A DNA stretch of 64,000 nucleotides from contig JAPXFQ010001507.1 in the NCBI GenBank assembly GCA_028564705.1, positions 434,001 through 498,000 on the forward strand, read 5' to 3'. The stretch is from Apricaphanius iberus. Lineage: Eukaryota; Chordata; Actinopteri; Cyprinodontiformes; Aphaniidae. The position numbers and the translations under genes were made by a program. Below, piece after piece: positions 13,391 to 26,229 of this stretch. The notes beneath the pieces were generated by a model, which worked only from the letters and a program-made list of their open reading frames with translations, had not been told where the DNA came from and did no database searches. How positions within the stretch are numbered: position 1 is the stretch's first letter; each line of letters begins with the position of its first letter.

Positions 13391-13559
13391 TTTAGGCTAG
13401 GCTGTTGGATGACATTATTAGAGTCCAGTCAAGTCCAGTTGCGTTTGATTGAAATTTCCTTGAGATAACCATGACCTGGATGAATGAGAATATTCACAGG
13501 ATTATTAGAGTCATTTCCTACTTTCTTTCCTACTTCTCCCCAACTGCATGATGTGCTGT

Positions 13560-14005
13560 CAATTCAAGCACTAACCTGTTTTCTCTTAGTCTCTTCCTAC
13601 AGTAGGTGCTCCTAACCCGCCCTGCTTGACGACCCTGACTAAGATGGTCTTCCAGTGGCGGAACGTTCTCCACGTCCCACTACCAGCTTCTGCTTCTGCA
13701 TCAGTTCTGTTGCTCTTTCTGTGTCTCTGCTGCCTTCTCCGAACCCCAGACGGTCTCGGCAGATGACCGCTTATGCTGAGCCTGGTTCTGCTGGAGGTTT
13801 CTTCCTGTTAAAAGGGAGTTTTTCCTCTCCACTGTCGCGTCATGCTTTCTCAGTGTGAGGGATTGCTGAGAAGTCATGACGCAATCTTCTGTGGTTCTCT
13901 AATTCCTAAATTAAACATTGTATTGTAATAACTCTTCTTGTCAATAGCCTTGAGATGACATCTGTTGTGAAACGGCGCTGTATAAATAAACTGAATTGAA
14001 TTGAA
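13560..14005 (+). mobile_element. Retroposon 3' region ending in GAATTGAATTG tail
   Basis: The segment contains GGTTCTGCTGGAGGTTTCTT, the stretch CCTGTTAAAAGGGAGTTTTT, a GTGAGGGATTGCTGA block and an end of the type GGCGCTGTATAAATAAACTG followed by AATTGAATTG. This is a highly repeated fish retroposon 3' end (LINE or LINE-mobilised SINE). Two partial relatives occur in this window, at 29172-29235 (+) and 50955-51245 (- strand). The open frame at 13655-13858 is incidental. The family name is not assigned. Confidence 0.7.
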
Positions 14006-15279
14006 AATTAACATCATAACTAGAAAAGTTTTAAAAAATAGTTTTGTGTGCCCTCATTTTTACCTGTTCAACAAACTTAACTCATACACAAGAATCATTA
14101 ACACTTTTTAGAAGATGCTGTATTTGAGCCTGTACAGATGATCCTAACCATTGTGTGGTTTTGAGAAATCCACAATGAATTCAACCCTGTGGGCAGATGA
14201 AGATGACCATGACAAGAGCTGCTCTCCATCACGTTGATATCCTTGCCCTTTTATTCTGAAGTGATTTCTGTTGTTTATTAATGACGTAAATGCAACCATA
14301 TCAATCACATAGTGAGAGATCTGCTGACAGAGGATTATACAGAATGCCACTACTTCATAAACCTGAGGCAAGAATATTTGTTTGCTCTGACACATCCGGC
14401 TTGGAAATCAAAGTCAGCAAGACATCAAGTATGTCTACATTTGGCAGACATCATGCAGAAAATAAAAACACATAGTGAGCACCGCACGTTAGATAGAACC
14501 AAGATTTTATCATGAACAAATGCAGACTGCAGATGCTGATGAGTGTTTGCACAGTTATGGATGTTTGTTAGTATATTCTGCCCTGCGGCTAGAAATTCAA
14601 CCCAACTCTGCAGAATGCGAACTCAGAACTTTACGCCTTTAGAGGTAAAATTAAGTTTAAGAGTTTACAAAGTCACTCATTCACCTCTTCTGCCGACAGC
14701 AGCATGTTTTCCTTCCTTTCTCCTGACACACTCCACTGGTGTTAATTAACTGGTGGAGAGCACCTGTACCCACAGGCCAACGCAGCCACTACTGGGTGTT
14801 TGTGTGTTGGGGGAGGTGTGCTAACTAACAGAAAGGTTAGTAACAAATCTTCTGTTTCATTTAGAATCTTTTTGTGGAGGAGAAAATGTATACTTGATCT
14901 TTGACACTTTCACTTTCTGAGTCCTAAGAGGGGCAAGGCAGAACCAATCAGTCACATTGTAAGTAAAATATTCAGGACGTAGCAAAATGGCACGCAAAGC
15001 TGAGAGCCAAACAGTGGAACTGCTGAGGGGATGGGGGTTGCGGAGGGTGACATATAGCAAACAGAAACGACCAGACAGAAAGTGGAATAAAGTCGCGGTA
15101 CTACACAGGTTAGAAACAGATACACAAGCAAAATGAAAGCTGCAAGCCAGAAAGCAAAATGAGTAATAAACAGTGAGAGAAGTGGAGCCAGCAAAGAGAG
15201 CCTTGTAACATTATCTCTGGAGAGACAAACAAGCTATTTAGCTGTAAGAACAACTGATCCTGGTAGCACATAGGGTCCT

Positions 15280-15600
15280 AAGTCCTTACACTGACTCCCA
15301 GTAGCTCAGAGAATAGACTTAAAAATACTCCTACTTGTTTATAAATCATTAAATGGTTTAGCTCCAAAATATGTTGATGACCTGCTGTCTTTATGCAGAC
15401 CTCCCAGACCAATTAGGTCCTCCAACTCTAACCTATTAATAACCACTAGAATCCGAACCAAACATGAAGAAGTAGCTTTCAGTTTCTATGCCCTTCTTAT
15501 TTGGAACAAACTTCCAAACGCTTGCAAAGCTGCTGAAACACTGAGTTCCTTTAAATCAAAAAACTAAAAGCCCATCTTTTTCGAGCTGCCTTTGAGCAAG
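15280..15600 (+). mobile_element. Non-LTR retrotransposon fragment (L2/Rex1-type C-terminal region)
   Basis: With frame breaks, the translation resembles the end of a fish LINE polyprotein: a motif like LNGLAPKYVDDLLSLC, then RPPRPIRSSNSNLLI, an FSFYAPLIWNKLPN-like stretch and SSFKSK. These are the familiar residues after the reverse transcriptase of L2/Rex1-like elements. Stop codons interrupt every frame, so it is a dead copy. Its 3' tail seems to lie at 16035-16095. Confidence 0.65.
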
Positions 15601-16034
15601 TGATCACGAAAAGGTAGAATGTCATATGTTTCAATAGCCTGTTTCAAAAGACAGTAAGCCTTTTTCTCATTCATAAGTGGTCAGCCTGTGGTGGCAATGA
15701 AGCACAATCGGGTATTTTTCACCATGTTTACTTGCATTTAAATAGTGTTTCACACATCATCATGACATCACCCTCTGATACAGCAAGGCGTGATCTTCAC
15801 TCAGTTAATTAAGTCCAGCATTGCGATATATTACTATCAAGCTTTCCGGCATGAATGCTGCAGTATTCCTGTATATCCATGCCATCACAGTGCATTCATA
15901 AGACACACCATGCCAGGATTATTACCCTATTATGCCGGCAAGGTGTGTCTTTTGAAAACGCCTAATGTGTCATATGTTGTGTGTCTCTAAAAGTGTTTTA
16001 TACTTTTTATGCTGTTTTTATCTTATTCCCTAAT
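15601..16034. mobile_element. Possible insertion splitting the LINE from its tail
   Basis: The LINE coding end and its tail are separated by about 430 bp that does not look like LINE sequence. Near its edges are imperfect inverted strings: CATATGTTTCAATAGCC with TTTCAAAAGACA on the left, and TGTCTTTTGAAAACGCC with TGTGTCATATG on the right. That suggests a small MITE. Exact ends and target duplication were not resolved. Confidence 0.35.
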
Positions 16035-16095
16035 TACCCAAAGTACTTTGAATTGGCTTGTTGTTGAAAGTGTGCTATATAAATCAAGTTGCCTT
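16035..16095 (+). repeat. L2-type LINE 3' tail
   Basis: The string AAAGTACTTTGAATTGGCTT, then GTTGTTGAAAGTGTGCTATA and an AAATCAAGTTGCCTTAGC end match the usual 3' terminus of fish L2-like elements, which ends in short tandem repeats rather than poly(A). It fits as the tail of the fragment at 15280-15600. Confidence 0.6.
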
Positions 16096-19000
16096 AGCTT
16101 GCATCTTTTCTGAAAGAGAGTATTGATAACCCCTGGCTGACATATTCTGCAAATTATTGTCTGTTACCTCCTCCCTGGCAACAACTGTAAAAGTAGCCTA
16201 ATTGTTTTACATTGCATTCCAGTAAAAACAATAATTCTATTAAGTGACTAAAACATAAAAATAGCAAATTTTCAGATAAAAGAATAATGCTGTATCCGAT
16301 ATTAATGATAAGATATGCAAGTTTGTGAGAAGTTGCAGTTTGCTTGGAAACCTCTCAGTGACCTGAAAATCAGAATTAATTTAATCATTTTCATTTGAGG
16401 CAGTTTGTCATCCCTTTATTCCTCTTTTGCTCAAGAGACCTTGCTTTTTGCCAGACCGCAGTTGTAAATAAAAAGTGTTTGTATTCTTCCCAGCCTGGTT
16501 AAATAAAACAGAAAATCAAGAGTGAGTGTTTAACCTATGCTATCATTTTGTGTAAATGTCAAGTGTCAGTGTTGAAAAGTGTGTCTCTGAATTGGCTGTG
16601 CTCAATATCAGATTTTGCTGAATGGTGGGTGTTCAGATCCAATGAAAGGCTTCTGTAAGTTTTGTTTTGACTTTTACTCTGGTAGCAATATATTATTCTG
16701 GTTTTGTTTTATTTTTTTAGATCAGACATTCTGTCTAAGCTGCCAAAAATAATGACGTTAATAAAACTGAGATGCTTGTTGCCATCTACTAAAGCAATAA
16801 GTTAGTTAAATTGCATCTTAATGCATGGAATTTAAGTATTTTAGGTGGATAGTCTAAGAGTAAGGTTGTATTTGTTGGCAAATAAAAAAATGTCTAAATT
16901 AATAACCTGTTTATTTTCATATCGGAGAGTTTATTTCTCCATAAATGAGTCACAAAAACAGTATTGTATAGTGTGTATTGTGAATCTTTATGACTGGTAC
17001 TTCTAGAGAGTGGTTTCGCTCAGCTGAACTCTACACAGGTCGAGTGGTTTTCCATTGTACTTGAGTAACAGCACTAGTGGGTGGAGTCGTCAAACATTGG
17101 GCAACCTCAGAGTCTGAAAAGTACCACAACACGACCTTTATGCAACACAAAATCAACACTACAATGGGGTTGTGAAAACTACATGAAAACTGGGAAGGCT
17201 GAAAAATTTCACATCATCATCTGATTTGATTTACTTTTATTATGCACTTTTGAAAGTAAACAAAACCGCTTTGGCCACACAAGGCATTTACAAAACCTTG
17301 AGTCGGGAAGTGTGAAGAAGAAATTCAACTCACCTTCTACTGTTTTGTTGACAGCCCAGACTGCTTATGTTAAATCATCATCCTATTTCAGAGGAACATT
17401 TCGAATAAGGCTCTACTTGAAAAAGATACAGAAGTTATAATTTAAAAACTGATATAGCTCAACATATCAAAAAGTATCATGTTTCTATATACATTGTTTA
17501 TAAATGTTTAATATGTAACCTTGGTTTTTTTAAAGTATTACTTTTCTGAAAATACTCTTGGTGAAATTGCTTTATATTTATTTAAGAGTGAAAACGTACT
17601 GGCCAACCCAATTAACTCACATGTTCAGACAGCAATATGGTACGGACATGTCTTTAATGGAGGACCTATGTAAACCTCGTGTTATGGTCACTGCAGTTGA
17701 TTGCTTCTATGCATATGGGTGGGTATTAAGATTTTGTTCTCTAAGGGATGAACCCCCTGTTAAGATTGGAAGACGGTGTTCTTTGGGGAGAGGTGCAGCT
17801 GTCGTTTTGATTGACCATTCAGATCTCCGTCTGTCCTGCAAAGCACATCAAAGCAGGACCCCTGAAGTTGGCACAGGTGCTGAATAAACAGCACTGTCCT
17901 CTGAACACCTGACAAAGAGCAACATTTGAACTGTAGGAGATTATTGGAGATAATGGGTTTTTGGCGTGCTTGTATAAATCAATTCTAAGTGGAAGAGACA
18001 CAAAAAGCTCTAAATCCTTGCTCATAAGATTAAACATGAAAGCTAAAAATCCTAACAGCTGACTTCCTATCCCTCTCTGATTGTATCCTTTAAATGACAA
18101 TCACTACAGGCATGGAAATGTATTCAAATATGTGAGGTGCTTTTGGTGGGGCATGAAGTCTTTCCTTTAATCGGAAATGGCACCTGAAGTCCCACGGCTC
18201 CTATTATCACTGGCAGGGCTCCTGTAGGTCGGGCAGAGCCAATCGATCAGTCTGAAGTGAGGCAAACAGAGGCTGAAATATTTGCTGCTGGAGCAATTTC
18301 CTGTGAAAGATGAGAAATGTTGTGTTGGTGTGAAAGGATGTAGCACTGTGTTAACTGTGGGATACAACGCAAGGAAAGAGAATTTCCTTGTCATATACAA
18401 GGCGTTTCAAAAACAGTTATTCCACAGCTAGGAGAAGAAAAACATTGAAAAAGCAGATATAATTTGTTTTCATATTAAAATAACTCTGTAATATTAAGAT
18501 TCTGATTGAATTTTAGGTTGACCAAATAATCAGTTTTTCTGACTTTTGTATTAAGTATAAAATACTGATTTTTTTTTTCTTTTAATACACATTTCCAACA
18601 TAAAAAAGTAACGGTTGAAACCTCTACAAATCCATCCATCCATATTTTCTGTGTTGTGCTTCCCCCTACTGGTTGTAATATGAATGTATATGCATGTTCA
18701 CAGGCTGAGTTCTTCTACTTAGAACTAAATCCCATATGTCTTGTTTAAGCATGGCATGTATTAGCTGTACAGTACAGCAAGCTCATAAAGGAGCTTGCTA
18801 TGTTTATAGTTTATAATTTCCAAAAGCCAATCTTCACAAATTAATCTAATGACTTTTTAATTTTTTTCCTCTTTGCTTTTTAACAGCCCATACTGTTTCT
18901 TAAAATACATTTATTACCACAAAAACTCATTAAAAAGTATTATTATTAAATATTTTGTTAATATCACTATTTAATCACCTTTTGTTTCAAACCCATGTTC

Positions 19001-19480
19001 GAACTGCTTTTTACAGAGTATTCCAGCAGGTGGCAATACCAGCAAATAAGGCTTTGGTTAAAATTATATTATCTCAACTTTTTTTTCCTTAGTATGAAAT
19101 TTGTTTCATTGTAAGGCATTTCTGATATATACAATCATGAATATCTGTTATACGGTAAAAGTTCTTTAAAAACCTAAAAAAGGAACGTACACACTATGAT
19201 TTAGAATGGATTTATTTGTTTATGTTTTTCCTTTTACTCTACCTGCTTCCAAACTGTTGATTGATTATAAGATTGATCTTTATTTGAACCATGTTACACA
19301 TCCTGCTTTTTTATACTCTCTCCCTCTATTTCTCAGTTCCCATTGAACAGTCGCTTTCACTTTACAGCACTTTTTGTCATTCTTTTTAGATCAATTATCT
19401 TTTCAAATCTTTTATCAAAACCATTATCTGTTGCCAGTTTCCACTGTGGTTCTGAGTAGCGGGTATTTTCCAATTTTGTT

Positions 19481-19505
19481 CTCTCTCTCTCTCTCTCTCT
19501 CTCTC
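19481..19505. repeat. (CT)n microsatellite
   Basis: An uninterrupted CT dinucleotide run of about 12 units. A simple length-variable tract with no gene nearby. Confidence 0.95.
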
Positions 19506-20904
19506 ACCTACGCAAATGTTCTCATCCACATCTTTCCCTTTCTCTGTAAATGAACAGTTTTTTTTCTCTGAATAACTTCAGCGTTTGATGAGCTTCCTGA
19601 CTTTTTTCATTGGAACTGAATCCAAAAGTGATGAACAAAACACACACCACCTCTGTTGCTTTACTAAAACACAGCCCATGCACTGCATCTTCAAACTGCA
19701 GCCCAACATGCTACCACAGCATTTCCTGTGTTATAATTTGAGTGCAGCAGCAATTGATGCAGCTGAAACATCCAGAATAAAGATTACAGAGAATAGCCAT
19801 AACATACTGCGTTTCAAAAAATTATGTTTCACCTTTATAATTATGTCTCAGTTTGTGGTTTTTATTTAGGGAAAAAAAATCCTGCATTGTTTTTAACCTC
19901 TTATTTAAACATTCTTCTATTCTTTCCAGTTTTACTCTGTCTAATAGAATCTAATTAGCAGAGGAAGATGCAGTTGCACAGTTGGAGAGTTGACACATGC
20001 CACAGGCTGAAACAGAACAAATTCCATCTTCAAGCCTAAGGTTGAGTCAAGCAATGAAGAAATGTTCCAACTTGTCTTTTCTTGAAACAGCTAATTCTTG
20101 TAAAAGCACATAGCTACATCAGAACTATGCAAGAATGTATGCTTTAAACCCGTATTCAATGAAAAAATAAGTTTTCCTATGAAAAAGCAGTTTTACTTTG
20201 ACAAATATTATTTGTCCTTAATGTTCACATCTGCAGTCTTCTGAAAAGGTAAGTTGATTCAATAAATCTTTTCTAACGTTTGTAGCCACACCAGCAGGTA
20301 TTGTGATAGGACCCCACCTCTACAAAAAATTAGCTCATGAAATTAACTCTACAAAATATTCCATCAGCTGTCAGGTATTATAACAAATGGTGATTAATCA
20401 GTAAAGAGTGGGATGTAGGTTATGATCAGAATGTAGACAGTGTAGGCTAATGTGTACTGTATAAGAATTCAAGTCAGCAGATCCAGGCCTCTGGTCTTCA
20501 TGTCGCTGTCGTATAAACTCAGAAACAGTGAGTTAGAAACTTAATGGAAAGGGTTTTGTGGGCAGAATAGCTGGAACTAAATATTACATCACAAAATTGC
20601 GTCTAGACTCTAGAGCAGTGGAGACTTGCTCTCTTGAATGAGAAATAATGCTGGTTTGTCTTGCAATCTGTTTGACTATTCTTGGGTTTTGTGCTTACTA
20701 GTAGATTGGTACAAGCCTGGCTTTGGGCTAAGTGTGAAGTTTGGTGGAGTTTAGATTAAGTTGTGAGCTTCTTTTTCAGAGTTGTTTATGGTAACTTAGT
20801 TTAAGTAATTGCCAGTCTTATTGTTGCAACATACCTAGACATTTTGGACTTTGTGAATTTCATGTTTGCAAACAAGCAGGAGTAGTTTGGTGAGGGTTCT
20901 TTTT

Positions 20905-21060
20905 TGTTACAGCAAGACCGGACACTCGTGCATAAATCAATGTCCATAAAGACATGAACGATCAAGTTTGTTATGGAGGAACTTTATTAGTCTGCACATG
21001 TTCCTGACTTTAACCCAGTAAAGCACGTTTCGGAGATTAAATTACGTCCCTTTCATGCTG
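20905..21060 (+). mobile_element. Tc1-like transposon fragment
   Basis: The stretch with GGTCCATAAAGACATGGA-like sequence (here TGTCCATAAAGACATGAACG), followed by a TGTTCCTGACTTTAACCC string and a degenerate GAACACCTTTGGGATGAAT-like block, corresponds to the catalytic-core end (DLNPIEHLWDEL-type) of a fish Tc1-like element. It is short, has stops and lacks ends. Confidence 0.55.
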
Positions 21061-21404
21061 GTACACACCCAACACAGCCCAACTCAGCTCTATTTAACTC
21101 ACAGTTGGTCCTAGTTTATACTACTCCATCTATGTAGAATCGGATAGACGCAATTCTGTCCGTCGTCACAAGGGCTCTGGTCACCTACCTAAGGACCGAT
21201 GGAGTAGAGTCTTCTAATGTTGCGTTTTCAGCCCAACTCAGTACATAATGAACTCTGGCCAATTAGTTACTGAAAAAGGGGCTGTTACCATGTAACCATC
21301 ACCAGAGGAAAACCCTTATAACCATGTGGAATTGAGTCGAGGCATAGTGAGTACGTTTATATTCCCATCTAAATTGAATTTTTGGCAGTACACCGAACAA
21401 TAGC

Positions 21405-23390
21405 ATAAGGCGTCTCTCCACCGGTACGATTCGACTTGATCTCAGTACCTTTTACTCTCGACTGGCAGAAGTCTGGCTGAGCCGTTACGAGCCGATACTA
21501 TTTTTCGTACCACCTCAGCTGTACTTCCATCCGTGCTGAACTGGTACTGAAAAGCGACGTCAGACGGCTGTCGGTCACTGATTGGCTGGAGGGCGGAGTC
21601 ACTGGAGAGTAACTTGACAGCGTCTTTTAACAACAAACCGTCTGCCATTTTAAAACCTCGCCACAGCGAGTGGATGTGTTTAGTGTTTGCTGAAGAACAA
21701 AGACAACGTTAAAAACCAGTGCTCTGATCCAAACTTTTCCAAAGTTTCAGCATTTCTGAGTTTGTTGGCTGAAGAGAAGATTCAGTGTTAGCTGGATGGA
21801 GCTGCTCGCTGGGAGAGGGTTATGAAGGAGGACCGGGAGCTGATCGTGGTTCAGAGCCGATGTCTCTCACCTGCAGGCCGAAGCAGAGAAACGGAGAACG
21901 CCGAAGCCCTGAACTCGCTATCTCGTTCTGATGCCGTGTTTTGTTTTTGTAAATATGAATTCGACCTACTTACGTTTTCTGAAGCACAGTGAGACATATG
22001 TTTCTATTCCTTAATTTTAATTAGTAGTGTATGTTTTAAATGCACTGTAAGCATAATACTTTAAAAAAATATCTCTGATCCATTGCATCGGGATCAACAC
22101 CTTCTTCTGATGGAGCAGAAGCAGGAAACCGGTTTAAGGATGGTGGAGATGACATGATGCCTTCAATCTGCCTTCAATCAAACCTTCCTGGGATGCTGCA
22201 GACTAAACCATGACCCACAGACATGTGCAACTGGACTTTGTTTCTGAACTTTTTCTATACCTGTCCAATAAAAATGTCCAAGCTATACGCTTGTATTATC
22301 ATTTGCAGTTTCATTACATGATGGTTGGTGGAATCATTTTACCTAACTATTTCTGACATCAGGGTTCAGCAACATTTTAAAAATCTGATAGCAACATTTG
22401 CACTGGCTGTTAAAAGTTAAAAAGTCTTGTGCTGCTAATTATGTAAACTGCATACATTTGAAAGCTGCTGAAAAGCCTTAGCCTACTCAAAGATGGGATA
22501 TCTGTAAAACACATTGTAGTGGTGATTTAAAAAAACTTAAAACATTTTCAAAGCACACAGCTTTATTACAAAACAGATACAGTTGTGGTTTGTAATTCAT
22601 AGAATTCGTTGCATGTATATGACAACTCCTTTCTTTAAGGGGACACAGAGGCGAAAAGCTGCGTCGCTCCATTGCTGGATGTAGTTTGCTTCACATGTAG
22701 ATTAATTTGTTCCCACATCCTGAAGATCTGCAGCTACTGAGCTTCGGTGAAACCCAGAAGAACGTCTCATCAATGCAAGGCCCAGTTAAACGACAAAACC
22801 AACGGTCGGCTGCGACGACTTCACAGAGTAGTCATGTGAAACACGCACACAGAATACTTATTACTAAATCCAACTTGTTAACATAGGTTTTAATGCTGGG
22901 CTTTAGCGAATTATTAAATACCCAGAGCATATTTATAGCCCAACACATCGGGGTAGTATTTGCATCGGCTTACCCATACAAGCTGCCGGGGTCCTGTCGC
23001 TGTCATTCTCCTGCAGAGCTTCTCACACTCTTTTGTACTACTTCACCGTGTTTTTGCTTGCAGTGTGTAGCTTTTCTGGGGGTCTTTATTCTTCGATTAG
23101 AGAGACTTTCTCTTCGACGTGCATCTACAGAAATCCAGAAACTGTGCAAAAAACTCAGGATCGCGAGTGAGGTCGCCATTGTTCTTCTTCCTCTCCGAGC
23201 CTTTGTTTACTTCCCGCAACGTACTCTGGGGCCACCCACCATATGACGGACCCGCTCACTATAGACGCTCTGGTTAGTTGCAACTGTGAAGCAACACTTA
23301 ACAAGTCGAGCCGTGTCGAGTCGCGTTACCGATAGTACCAGTACAGTACGGCTTGGCAAAAGAAACTGGTGGAGAGATGCCCATAGAGAG
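21405..23390. mobile_element. Candidate 2-kb DNA transposon bounded by inverted ends
   Basis: The left edge (around 21408-21425) contains GGCGTCTCTCCACCGGT and the right edge, on the other strand (around 23369-23386), GGCATCTCTCCACCAGT, with looser similarity continuing inward (runs ending in GTACC near both ends). The interior is more GC-rich than its surroundings and holds a 68-codon ATG-started frame on the minus strand (21442-21648, beginning MADGLLLKDAVKLLSS) of no recognised family. No transposase was identified. Target duplication is unclear, so the boundaries are approximate. Confidence 0.4.
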
Positions 23391-23423
23391 TGAGAGTCAT
23401 GGACTCATTACGAGTATCACTTA

Positions 23424-24029
23424 GGGCGCTTTCACATGGTACGGGAGTACGTACTCGGGTACGGTATTTGGTCAAAATCCACTTATTTCGTACCATGTGA
23501 ACACAGACTGTACCGTGCCAGGATACGGCCAGAGAGACCTGCCTTGGAGGTAGTATCCGAGTCCAGGTACGGGCGGCCGCGTATCATGTGAACACAACCC
23601 GTACTCTGGCCGCACTCAAGACAATAGACGCGCTCCACGCGGAAATGACGACACCGCCGGCCGAAATTACAGAATCACCTCGCGACCATACAAATACCAA
23701 AACAACGCGATTCAAGCATCCCAAAGCAACACAGCAGGTTACAAAACGTCGGGTTTACTGCAAGACTCACCCTGTAGATGGCTTCAGGTAGCAGCTGACC
23801 GGTAGACCAGTTTGTTTACATTCTAGCCTGTCGCTCGTTTTATGACGTTGGTACTTCTCACTCCTTTGTTTGTTGGAGAACTACAGACTTATTTGTATAC
23901 CGCCACCTGCTGTTTATTTGTAGTAAAACACTGGATTCAAATACGGGCAGAGATCCGTGACATGTGAACAGAAAAAATTACCATTTTCTCTGGCCGTTTT
24001 CTGGTACGGCCACACATGTGAAAACGGCC
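23424..24029. mobile_element. PIF/Harbinger-like MITE, copy A
   Basis: The element begins GGGCGCTTTCACATG and ends CATGTGAAAACGGCC, near-perfect terminal inverted repeats, and is flanked by TTA on both sides (23421-23423 and 24030-24032). A TWA 3-bp duplication is diagnostic of PIF/Harbinger insertions. It is 606 bp and has no transposase. A second copy sits at 59053-59657 in the opposite orientation. An open frame of 67 codons (23588-23791, GTG first codon, no ATG) persists in both copies, but the differences look neutral. Confidence 0.85.
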
Positions 24030-24349
24030 TTAGACCCTGCCAGCAATGCCAAATTTAACAAGGAACACAATGAGGGCCCAGGCGGGATTGGATCCCATAA
24101 CTCCTGGGTGAGAGTCATGCACGCTAAGTGTTCAGCCAAAGGGATATCTCTGTGGCCAAGCAGCCAGGACGCATCATCAATCGGAGCCATGGTGGCAAGA
24201 TCCTTACACTGTCACATATGCATGCATTTGAAGTCATATTTCACTCAGAGAAAAGCAATAATTTGAATTTCTCTTGCTTCATGTAAATGCACAGACTGAG
24301 TAGGTACTAGAGGAAAAGGACCATTAAGCCTAATTTCCTCTGACAGGAA

Positions 24350-24845
24350 TGGTGCGGCTTGGCTCGGTCTGGTCAGCCATTTTGTCTGTTTCCATTGTAA
24401 AAGCAACCAATAAAGCAGGCCCATACCAGGCCAATAATGAACTGCCTTCAGTTGTAGGTACATTTGACAATGGTCCGGTACAGATAGGTCGGAGCCACTG
24501 GCGCCACAAAACACAGTCCTTTGATTGGGGAATTAAATGTATCACTGCTTGAGACAAGTAGAGACATAAACACCAGGGCTGCTGTTTAATCTCATCTGAT
24601 TGTACACATAATATGTTTCTCTTCGCTGCATGGAGCCCACTGATACACACTGCAGGAAGGTTTGAGTAAAGGGAGAAGCAGAAACCAAGCACGAGCTGCT
24701 GTCTTGACTTACTCGCTGCACTAGTATAACGGCACGGCACAACCCAACCCACAGAGTGAAAGTCCATCTGGCAGTGGAAATGCTCTCTTGAATACACCTG
24801 ACCATAGATTAGCAGACCCGACCAGACCAAGCCAGTGGAAACGAT
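24350..24845. mobile_element. Possible MITE with GGCTTGG...GGTCTGGTC inverted ends
   Basis: At 24355-24380 the + strand reads GGCTTGGCTCGGTCTGGTC; at 24813-24835 the reverse complement reads GGCTTGGTCTGGTCGGGTC. TTTCCATTG near the left and CAGTGGAAA near the right add to the symmetry. The interior contains a long minus-strand open frame (24330-24941) with no recognisable domain. Ends and duplication not resolved. Confidence 0.4.
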
Positions 24846-25449
24846 GCTATAGGCTGCAAGCCAGGTCTTCTTTTCAAACACCCATGCCTCACTCACAAAA
24901 GCTCCCCTCAAAGAATGGGCAAAACTTACCATAAAGTCCACTTCTAGACCTTGGAAAAAGTCTTTTTATACTGAATTTGTACTGAAAATGGAATGTTAAT
25001 TAGCCAGTGTAAAGGCTTGTGTTTTTACATCGTCATTCAATGTTTTCATAAATTATTACAAGTCACTTCGCACCTGAAGCTCAAAGTGATTCTTCCAGAG
25101 AAGATTTTAAATTGAATGGTAGAGATTTGTATTGAAATCATTCTTTTATGTTGTCCTTCCTTTGTTTCTTTCCTCTCATCGCTCATCTTGTGAAATGACT
25201 TTCAAGCAGAAGAGAGGCCACTCACCCCCCCTGGATACTTCAAAGATATCATGATACAGACATGGGGGATGGATGTGTTGAGGCCATTTGACTGAATTGG
25301 GTGAGTTAGACATTGTCAAGGCCAGACTTAAAGTTTCAGTTACCTCTGTAATTTCACATCCTGTGGCCAATACACATTTAAAGCAGCGTGGAGGAGGAGG
25401 GCTCCTTGTTCCTCACAGTTTTTAAGTCGGATCACTTCCCTGCTACTTA

Positions 25450-25912
25450 GGGGCTGTTTACACGACAACATTTTTCAGCAAAACATAGGATTTTCTCTGC
25501 GATTCTGCCCCTTGTTTAAACGAGAACAGGGTGTCGGTGGAGGGAGCTGGGAGCAAAAACACAGCTTTTCCAAAACGGCTTCCAGAGTGGAGAATTCTGA
25601 CAACGCTGGGTGATTCGTTGTCATGTAAACGTAAGGCCGGGGACTTTCAAAGACGATGACATCACTGCCAGCTCCCCAGGGCATATTGCACCTGCACACT
25701 TCGCCATTCTTCAACTGTTTTTCCAGGTAAAGAGGATAAAACTGTGGAAAACCATAGAAGACATACACTGGGCATACAGCCATCTAAAGGTCGGGCATAT
25801 GTATTACATTGTTTTCGACAAGATCAGATTGCTCACTCTGTCGTGTAAGCACAGAGTCATTTTCACCCGTGTATTCAAACAAAAATGGTAACATTGTCGT
25901 GTAAACAGCCGC
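25450..25912. mobile_element. PIF/Harbinger-like MITE with TTA duplication
   Basis: Left end GGGGCTGTTTACACGACAA, right end TTGTCGTGTAAACAGCCGC: 18 of 19 terminal bases pair as inverted repeats. TTA flanks both sides (25447-25449 and 25913-25915). The element is 463 bp. The open frames on both strands inside it (25475-25783 and 25610-25891) are mirror images of low information and not genes. Such elements move with a Harbinger transposase supplied elsewhere. Confidence 0.85.
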
Positions 25913-26229
25913 TTAGAACACAGGATTTAAAAATACATTTTTAAAGTTCTTATTAATAGATACAGGATTGCAAATAATAAAGCTCCTTTTGATGGTACTT
26001 AAAAGCCTTGAACTTTTTCACTTTTTGTCACATTTATTTATTGAAATTTTTTTATGTATATTTCTATTTATGGCTGTGGTTATTCAGCACCTTGTGTAAC
26101 CCACTTGATGTCTTTAAAAATGCATAATTAAAATGGTATGGTATTCAGTTATTGTATGGCATGGCGTGGGATGGCAAAGAGGTTTTACATATAACATTTT
26201 ATACATACAATGAAATAAAAAATATGATG

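Noticed and set aside
23588..23791. 67-codon frame shared by MITE copies A and B (also 59290-59493, minus)
   Set aside because: It starts with GTG, has no ATG or promoter, and the two copies differ by five amino-acid-changing and two silent changes in this frame, which is what neutral divergence gives.
24330..24941. 203-codon open frame on the minus strand
   Set aside because: It overlaps the inverted-end repeat at 24350-24845. The peptide has no domain, and other open frames on both strands cover the same bases.
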